From the NCBI GenBank assembly GCA_003290165.1, contig QNQO01005848.1, forward strand, positions 41,158 through 105,157: DNA of 64,000 nucleotides. The letters are read 5' to 3'. Source of the stretch: Berberis thunbergii. Its lineage: Eukaryota > Streptophyta > Magnoliopsida > Ranunculales > Berberidaceae. The position numbers and the translations under genes are program-made. Below are positions 57,875-64,000 of the stretch, piece by piece (within the stretch, counting starts at the first letter, position 1; each line of letters starts with the position of its first letter). The notes under the pieces are model-generated. The model ran no database searches, was not told where the DNA came from, and worked only from the letters and a program-made list of their open reading frames with translations.

Positions 57875-60608
57875 CTTCTGTAGCAATGCACAGTTCTGAA
57901 TATCTTCAAAACTCTTAGATGATTTAACAGATTCATCCTGGAAATAACCTAAAAAAACAAAAGTACATGCTCATTTAGCATAATCAAGCTGTAAGAAGAG
58001 TTTGTCACTAAAATCAAATGTATATTAAAAAAGTTCAGTTAATTTACCCCAGTTCCACTGCATGGTGCATCTAACAACACTCTGTCAATTGAATTTTGTC
58101 CCAAGACCTTGGGGAGCTGTTAATTGAATAAACATCCTATCAGGCATGAAATTCATGAATGCTGCCATTAATATTAGAATTACAATTATTATTTCCCAGA
58201 ACGTTAAACTAACCTCCTTTCCATCATAGTTACACACAATGGTGTTTGTCACACCCATACGTTGCAAATTTGTTGTAAGAGACTTCAACCTAGGCTCTTT
58301 GATTTCATTTGCATATAAAATTCCTGGTAAAAATTGAACTGTATAAGAAGAATAAAGGTAAGCACTCATGCCAACATGTAGATTCTGATGTATTAGGTAA
58401 CATTATCAAAAAAAAAAAAAAAAAAGGAATTTAATTGATAGGAATTGTATCTCAAAGTGTCATCATTTCAGGGTTCATTCTGGTATCAAAGAAATATTTT
58501 ACTAGAGATAAGGTAGCATTAAGTATTTTACAAGGCATTCCTAGTTATGATTTATTTCACTTTAAACAAGGTTAAAGCCTCACACTGGAATGGGTTGTTG
58601 TTTGAGTTTATGAATGAGAATTGAGTTAGGATTGAAGAAATTTATCGCCCATTTATTTATTGGCAGTTAATTGTACAAAATTTAGCCAATAAAACCTAGG
58701 GAAGATACCGTTGAAGGAAATAATCAATGACATCAAGAGATGTTCAAGGTGGGCTCATGTTTTGTATCCATTTCTCAGCTTTTGTCTAATCAAGAGAGGT
58801 TCAAGATGGGCTCATGTCCAAGTCTTGTATCCATTTCTCAGCTTCTGCTCAAGGACCCAGCTCATTAGTCTTTTAAAATGACACCACCTCGCACTTCCTA
58901 TAATATCCTATTTCGACAGAATTCTCCTTCAACTTCAATGTTTCTACTACACGTAGTCTTGAAAAAGTTTGACTGCATCATGTGGTGTTTAGACACTAGG
59001 GCTTTACAATCGTTATGATCAACAAAAACTGACTTTATGCAGAAAAAATTTTAGGCTAACAACTGCTCGTACATTTTTCAGAGGTTTCTTTCTTGAAGCT
59101 TGAAGGACGAACGTTTCTTAACCAAATTAGGGAGTATGATAGGATGTGCATCCTTTAGGTTAGGCATAGTTTCACTTAAATAAGGCGAGGGCCTCGCACC
59201 ATATTTTTTTTTTTTTTCAGTTTACAAATTGAAACTTCAGTTAAGGCAGGAAGCTTTTAAACCATGGATCAGCACAGTAGTATCCCACCTACTGGTTCAA
59301 AAGACATAATGAATGGAAAACTAAGATTTTCTGCCTTCCTAAGTCGGAGAATGGTTTCATGTATTAAGCTAATTATTGAGATTCTGGCTGCATACAAAAT
59401 ACAACCTAATATATAACTTCTATTTAGTATTACCCAAGTAACAGTCATCCATTTTCTTGAATGAAATAACTTTATATACAGAATACCATACTGCATGGAA
59501 CAACAAACTAGATTGTGACAAAGTTAGCACATACCACTATTCTTCATAAGAGCTGCAATGTATGTTGTTTTTCCACTAGGTGCTGCTTTGAAACAAGAAT
59601 AATGCAACCTCGCATCATAATTCAAATATTCACGAAGGTACAGTAATGGATAGGATGCATCAGCTATCAATATTTATCAATTTTCATTTTGTTTTGTCAA
59701 GTAATAAGCATATTGTTTAAAAAGATAGAAAATATCTATTTATAAAATTTAGACCGATTAATTTTGATTAATCCTGATTAATCTCATAACACTCTTGAAT
59801 CGATTAGGGGTTGATTAACGATTTAACTACATAGCATAGCCACCAACAATGTCAAAAGTTTACTCTAACAGACGAATAGAAAGATGTATATGAGTTATGT
59901 TTCAACTTTTTTTATTACTTGAAAAGTTGATCAGTGGATATGGAACCTAAGGATGTAGTGTAAATTTTTTATCGGTCAATAGTTACTTCAACTAATTTTA
60001 TAGGATGTAGTAATCCTTTTGTTACGAGTCTGAAGTACTTATGCCATATCCACAATTCGCTCCCTCTCCTGAGGAGCAAGGGCCATGACAATCAAGAATG
60101 AGCTAGCACTTTGCAGCTATGAACAATGAAAAAACATTATTAAGAACTAGACAAGAATAGGGGACAACAATGGTAAATAAATAAATAGACATGATGGGCA
60201 TCTAAATTACCATATTATGACCAGCCATATATTCCGAAGTGGCACCAATTGGCACTTGTGAATCGTAAACAACAAGTCCAACCTAAAAATCATGATATCA
60301 GCACAAATTTTCGATGGTAAAACGTAAAACTGGAAGCTATATCAAGAATATGGTGTTAAATTTACCTTAGACCACTTGCTTAAAGGATCTAAGTTTACTC
60401 CTCTGTTTAAGAGAACATCGGCCAAATCTCTCCTCCGAGTCTAAAGTAATAAGAAAGCAGTTAAGCGGTATGTTTATTACAAGAAAATTTTGAAACAATA
60501 TTCAGAATAACTGTGTCTTTCTAACTTTAATGTGTTCGTCCTTAAGCAAATAGGCCGAGGCTTTTCATAAGCTTCAATTAGTTCTAAAAGTTCTACAACT
60601 GGAAACAT
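57875..60608 (-). pseudogene. NOP2: NOP2-type 25S rRNA m5C methyltransferase fragment, eight exons
   Basis: NOP2/NSUN1 methylates large-subunit rRNA in the nucleolus. Minus-strand exons: 60608-60526 ([14 protein letters not shown]), 60440-60366 ([20 protein letters not shown]), 60282-60211 (VGLVVYDSQVPIGA), 60116-60042 (LQSASSFL, ALAPQERERIVDMA), 59587-59535 (APSGKTTYIAALMKN), 58323-58214 ([25 protein letters not shown]), 58116-58048 (VDRVLL-type, DAPCSGTG) and 57948-57875 (DESVKSSKSFEDIQN). Most introns keep GT-AG. The piece spans the middle of the catalytic domain only; the N-terminus and the exon with the second catalytic Cys motif are absent. Defects: the SAM-binding APGGKT reads APSGKT, one intron has lost both GT and AG, and the last exon has a 1-bp deletion. 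It is a DNA-level capture of a genomic segment. Confidence 0.9.
58407..59534 (-). other. Large intron of the NOP2 fragment
   Basis: The intron between 59535 and 58323 contains an A-run at 58410-58425, a near-repeat of AAGAGRTTCAAG and GGGCTCATGT (58736-58830), and a T-run at 59205-59217. No gene or complete element was identified. Confidence 0.5.
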
Positions 60609-60918
60609 CTGTAGCCAACAGGAATGCGTATTAGATATACCCAAAGGCATAGTATCATTAATCAAGAAGTTCTGCTCTCTATTGAAATGAAAATTAGCTA
60701 ATATTTGTTTCTATCTCTTAAAAAATTTTAAAAAACGACACTCCCAGTCCTCAATTCCTCATCTTAAGCCTTTAGAATAGTGTTTGCATCAATAACGATA
60801 ATAAGTTACCTCCACTAAACCCCAATTAGGAATTCATTGTACCCATAGTAAGAACTCAAATTTCTTTTAAGCTACCCAATGTAGTCCTTCCTTGTTGCCC
60901 CTTCTTGTCTCAACGTCT

Positions 60919-61164
60919 TCAAGGAGGTGCTTCCTCTGACCCAGCAACACCAATCTCTCAACATACTTCGTCCAAAGTCAGCTTCCATACAAATCTATTA
61001 AGCAGAAAAAAATATTGTAACAATACAACAATTGTGATCAAGCATGCAAAGCTAAGAGAATACAGACAATAAGAAGATAAACAAACCTAGCTTTTGATCA
61101 TTGCAGGCAATTGACATTCATCACCAACTAGTATTGCATGCTGGATACCTGGAAGTAGTAGAGC
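60919..61164 (-). pseudogene. SEN1-like superfamily 1 RNA/DNA helicase fragment, two exons
   Basis: Exon 61164-61087 reads LLLPGIQHAILVGDECQLPA then MIKS and a TAG where Lys is expected. The VGDxxQLP run is helicase motif III of UPF1/SEN1-type helicases. Exon 60994-about 60919 reads EADFGRSM then, after a 1-bp deletion, ERLVLLGQRKHLL, the stretch that follows motif III. The intron between them has AG at its 3' end. Motifs I, II and IV-VI are absent. Intact relatives unwind RNA-DNA hybrids in the nucleus. It lies upstream of the NOP2 piece in the same orientation. Confidence 0.8.
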
Positions 61165-61526
61165 CTAACAACATGCAATCAGAACCACCAAATTATGCAG
61201 AAATGAGAACTAATTATGCAGAACCACCAATTCAAATCCCACAGAGGACATACCTCAAACACTATCATAAAAATTAGAACCTCCACCCCATTTAGTCGGT
61301 TTTGCTTCTTAAACTTCATTCCTTTTCAAAGTCATTCAAAACAAATACAATCAACCAAACCCACGCCAAAATCCACCTAATCAACTCCCATTCACATAAT
61401 CACCCAACAAACCAACACCCCCAGATATCAAAATTCAACAAAAACAACCAAAATCCAACATGCAAATTCACAATTAACACAAACAAACCAAAACCCATAA
61501 GAAAATTAAACCATAAACACAATTAC

Positions 61527-61774
61527 CTTCAAAATAGCAGGTTTTGCTGACAAACCATTGGGGAGGCTCTCAAGCTCAATAGCTCTCCTTGCAATCCGAA
61601 TGGGGAGCTCCTTGTGAAGAAACTGAGCAGAGATGAACAAGTTTTTCTCAGTGGGTTCAGACCCAAACTCCATCATGTACTCAAGCTGACCCCAATCTGT
61701 TTCATTCCACCCCATTTCTGTACTTCCTCAATCAGAGCCTTGGAGAAGGTCTCAGATAATTTCTTGACCGCCAT
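61527..61774 (-). pseudogene. PDK: Mitochondrial pyruvate dehydrogenase kinase, first exon
   Basis: The ATG at 61774 (minus) opens MAVKKLSETFSKALIEEVQK then WGGMKQIGVSLS. A 1-bp deletion then shifts the frame before YMMEFGS. The second frame reads PTEKNLFISAQFLHKELPIR then IARRAIELESLPNG and ends AILK at a GTAATT donor. This is the conserved first exon of plant PDK, which phosphorylates and inactivates the pyruvate dehydrogenase complex in mitochondria. No later PDK exon follows; helicase exons come next. About 250 bp upstream (61775-62060) may be the captured PDK leader and promoter, so this exon could start a chimeric transcript. Confidence 0.88.
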
Positions 61775-61879
61775 GGCTGAACAGTGAAGATGAAAGGGCT
61801 GAAAGGGGAGAAGAGGAAATTTGAAAGAGGAATTAAAAACCCAGCATAGACAGAGAAGACCAACAGAGGTTACAAAGAA

Positions 61880-62060
61880 GAGGTTACCATGCGCAGAGTC
61901 AGTGAGCAACAGTTGTGGAAGAGAGACGCAGAGAGAGAGAGCTGCTCGAATGAGATGAGAGGTGAGCAAGAGATCGAGCAGAGAGAGGCAAGCAAGAAGG
62001 AGATGGGAGGCGAGCAAGAGGTCGAGCAGAGAGGTGAGTTCTGTAGTGAATGGGGGGAGA
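61880..62060. repeat. Imperfect GA-rich direct repeats upstream of PDK exon
   Basis: A motif of about 35 bp with GAGCAAGAGATCGAGCAGAG and GAGGCAAGCAAGAAGGAG variants occurs about three times. Frames through it on both strands are artefacts. Confidence 0.6.
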
Positions 62061-62079
62061 GGAGAGATAAAGTCACGAA

Positions 62080-62233
62080 ATACCCAAAAATTTTGGGAGC
62101 GCCAAAACGCCCGCCAATTGATTATAGCGTTTTTTTATTTGCAAAGTCATTCAAAATTGACTTTTTATAGCATATTTATAAAAAAAAAAACGCTATCGGG
62201 CAAATGCTATCAATGAGCATTTGTGTTGTAATG
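62080..62233 (-). mobile_element. CACTA-like terminus beside the captured-fragment chain
   Basis: Read inward from 62233 on the minus strand, the sequence is CATTACAACACAAATGC, one base from the CACTACAA start of CACTA transposons. It is followed by short inverted and direct copies of GATAGCG and GCTAT motifs and then TTGGCGGGCGTTTTGGCGC, a composition typical of CACTA subterminal DNA. A matching left terminus was not found between 53920 and 55575. The element boundary and superfamily are therefore provisional. Confidence 0.5.
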
Positions 62234-62679
62234 TGTATACTATAGAAATTAAGCTCTAACCTAGCGATTTTTTATAGCTAAAAAGAGAATATATATATGA
62301 AAACACCACAAAGCAACACTCACTGATATCCTAATTCCAAGTAAAAGAACACACTAAACAAATGCAAACAAGAGCTTAATCCAATGACGTAGTTCAACTA
62401 AAAACATTTCAACAACACAACGATCATGAAGGTAAAATAGAACTAATTGAACATATCTACCGATCTATATATTGAATCCTAAATGGCGCTCTCTTATCCA
62501 CTCACTTTATTCAAATTTTAGCCTACAAAAACATGAATAAATAGGGTGTCACTTTGTTGGTGCAGTGATATAGTATGCAAATTCCTCAAGTTGGGATGAA
62601 TTGACCAATAAGCATAATCACCCATTTGTTCCATCATGTGACGGACTTGGAGTTAGCCGCTACAAGAAGCATAATCACC
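62234..62679. other. Unassigned AT-rich DNA
   Basis: No supported feature. Confidence 0.5.
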
Positions 62680-63100
62680 TAGGGGTGGGCACGGGACGGG
62701 GATGGGACGAGATATATCCATCCCTATCTTATCCCCGGTCATACGGGGATCGGGACGGGATCAGTGTGCTAATCTGGACATATCAACTAGAATACATTTT
62801 GAACATATTATCAAACTAGAAGTCTAAAGTTCTAAAATACATAGAACATATTAAAATCAACTCAATTTTGCTGGAACATAATCAATTCTGCTGGAACATA
62901 CTCAAAAAATACATAATCAAATATGCTGGAACATACTCAATTCTGCTGGAACATATTAAATACATATTCAATTCTGCTGGAACATACTAAGTCTGCTGAA
63001 ACAGTTTTAATATGAGCATAATGTTGGAACAGTCTGAGTCTGAGTCTGAGCATAATGCTGGAACATACTAAGTCTGAGTCTGAGTCTGAACACCTGAAAA
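62680..63100. mobile_element. Partial hAT-like element, third copy of TAGGGGTGGGCA family
   Basis: The left end is TAGGGGTGGGCA at 62680, followed by GGGACGGG-type repeats that match the start of 38340-39171. No right terminus was found before the window ends. Inside, a motif TTCTGCTGGAACATACTCAA recurs about seven times at 62860-63070, along with GTCTGAGTCTGAG repeats. The end coordinate is approximate. Confidence 0.6.
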
Positions 63101-63204
63101 AGGAAAATAAGGATGTCAAGTAAGTTAGCTAACAGTAGTTGCAAATGTTCTATTGAGAACACCCAAGTGCTAGGACTAATACAACCAAGCTGTCACAATC
63201 CTTA

Positions 63205-63370
63205 CTGCTGGGAGATGATTGCAAAAGCAGTTGGGGAAAAAACTGTCCCAGAAGTCCAGCAACACTACCAACTGCTCATCCATTACATCTAGGTTATAGA
63301 ATATGGCATTGTTCCTCTCCCAAATTACAGAGACAATGAGAATGGACTTTAAATCAAGGATCCTGAACAG
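63205..63370 (-). pseudogene. Possible LINE zf-RVT fragment
   Basis: The minus frame contains VIWERNNAIFYN. A Trp-x-Arg-Asn-x-x-x-Phe pattern is common at the end of the zf-RVT region of plant LINEs. The piece is about 55 residues long and has no RT nearby. Recognition rests on this short pattern. Confidence 0.4.
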
Positions 63371-63373
63371 AGG

Positions 63374-64000
63374 TAAAGCTACATTCTTTCATTTTTTTCC
63401 CTCTCATAGTTGTTTCAGAATCCTCTTGACCATCCCAATTATCTCATTACAATCCTAGTTTTTTTTCTTTTCAATCTAAATTTGATCTTATACAAATTCA
63501 ATTTAAATTTGATCTCATTAAGGAAAATTAATTGTAGATCTTATACAAATTCAAACTAAATTTGATTTCCTTTTCTATTTTTTTGCAAGGTCAAGAACCT
63601 GAAAGTCTAAGGCAAAGTCTCGGGAAGTAGAGATCCATTTGTTTTGGTTCTCATTGTTCTCTCTTCATGTAATAGATGTTTGATTGGAAGGAAATAAAGT
63701 TGCTAATCCCTTTTAGTAGATTTCAAGTTTTGCTTTCTTAATGAACATATTTCTTTCACATAAGTTGAGAACAAAGTTTCACATCAAAGACTGAAATATA
63801 AGAATAAAAGCAAGAAAACATATTTGATTGCAGAATCATAAAAAAGAGATTGAGGTTATATGGACATGTACCTCACTTCTTCCTTCCTTTGGGATCCGAA
63901 ACTGAACTTATATGTTCTACATACACAAAAAACACACAAATTAATCAATCTAAAGTTTTAAAGAAATTAATAAATATTTAAAATTAAAAAGGAGAAGCAA
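63374..64000. other. Unassigned AT-rich DNA
   Basis: A motif GATCTTATACAAATTCAA occurs at about 63483 and 63537, each followed by a similar TTAAATTTGAT stretch. Nothing else is recognised. Confidence 0.5.

Noticed and set aside
55576..61774. A single intact multi-exon gene
   Set aside because: The exons belong to unrelated families (kinase regulator, helicase, rRNA methyltransferase, translation factor, lipase, AGC kinase), and each is partial.
55576..62233. Helitron as the capture vehicle
   Set aside because: I found no 3' CTRR end with a preceding hairpin and no 5' TC boundary that could be defended. It stays possible and would need a structural search.
55576..62233. Pack-MULE as the capture vehicle
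   Set aside because: No long terminal inverted repeats and no 9-bp target duplication were seen around the chain.
62860..63070. Regular array of TTCTGCTGGAACATACTCAA motifs as a satellite or CRISPR
   Set aside because: Few, irregular copies inside a partial hAT-like element.
1..64000. tRNA, rRNA or organellar DNA insertions
   Set aside because: No cloverleaf-compatible gene or rRNA segment was noticed. The tRNA-like matches are retrotransposon primer binding sites.

Overview
The window is plant nuclear DNA, most likely from a eudicot. The evidence is spliceosomal introns, plant-specific gene families (Lambda-class glutathione S-transferase, plastid APS reductase, GDSL lipase, D6PK-type AGC kinase) and plant repeat lineages (Athila-like and Tat-like Ty3/gypsy elements, plant L1-type LINEs, hAT-like and CACTA-like DNA transposons). 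I found no gene that looks intact. The window is a repeat-rich intergenic block holding decayed gene pieces.

Layout. 1-6232: rearranged Athila-like element, with a 5' LTR and leader on + followed by an inverted internal segment. 6404-7563: APS reductase pseudogene (-). 8190-14530: decayed Tat-like element (-) split by a hAT-like MITE. 15071-18593: short Tat-like element (-) with both LTRs, a PBS, a PPT and an antisense ORF but no reverse transcriptase. 21292-27363: large inverted repeat made of two convergent copies of a Lambda GST gene. 27599-30983: two hAT-like elements, a MITE and a foldback element. 31278-41598: full-length LINE (-) with a 28-bp target duplication, carrying two nested hAT-like elements. 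42245-42815: snapback repeat. 43117-46438: 5'-truncated LINE (-) with a 17-bp target duplication. 46466-53920: small CACTA-like element invaded by a second Athila-like element that has lost its 5' LTR. 55576-62233: a chain of exon pieces from at least six unrelated nuclear genes, all on the minus strand and ending beside a CACTA-like terminus. 62680-64000: partial hAT-like element and LINE debris.

Two parts stand out. The first is the chain of captured pieces: PDK, SEN1-like helicase, NOP2, MCTS1-like, GDSL lipase, AGC kinase and an unknown gene. They are collinear in orientation and keep exon-intron structure, as expected of a transposon that shuttles gene fragments. The second is the GST inverted repeat, whose near-identical arms of about 1.8 kb face each other across a 2.45 kb spacer. 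Read-through transcription would give a long hairpin, so it is a candidate small-RNA locus acting on intact GST paralogues. Both interpretations are inferences from sequence layout; no expression data are available here.
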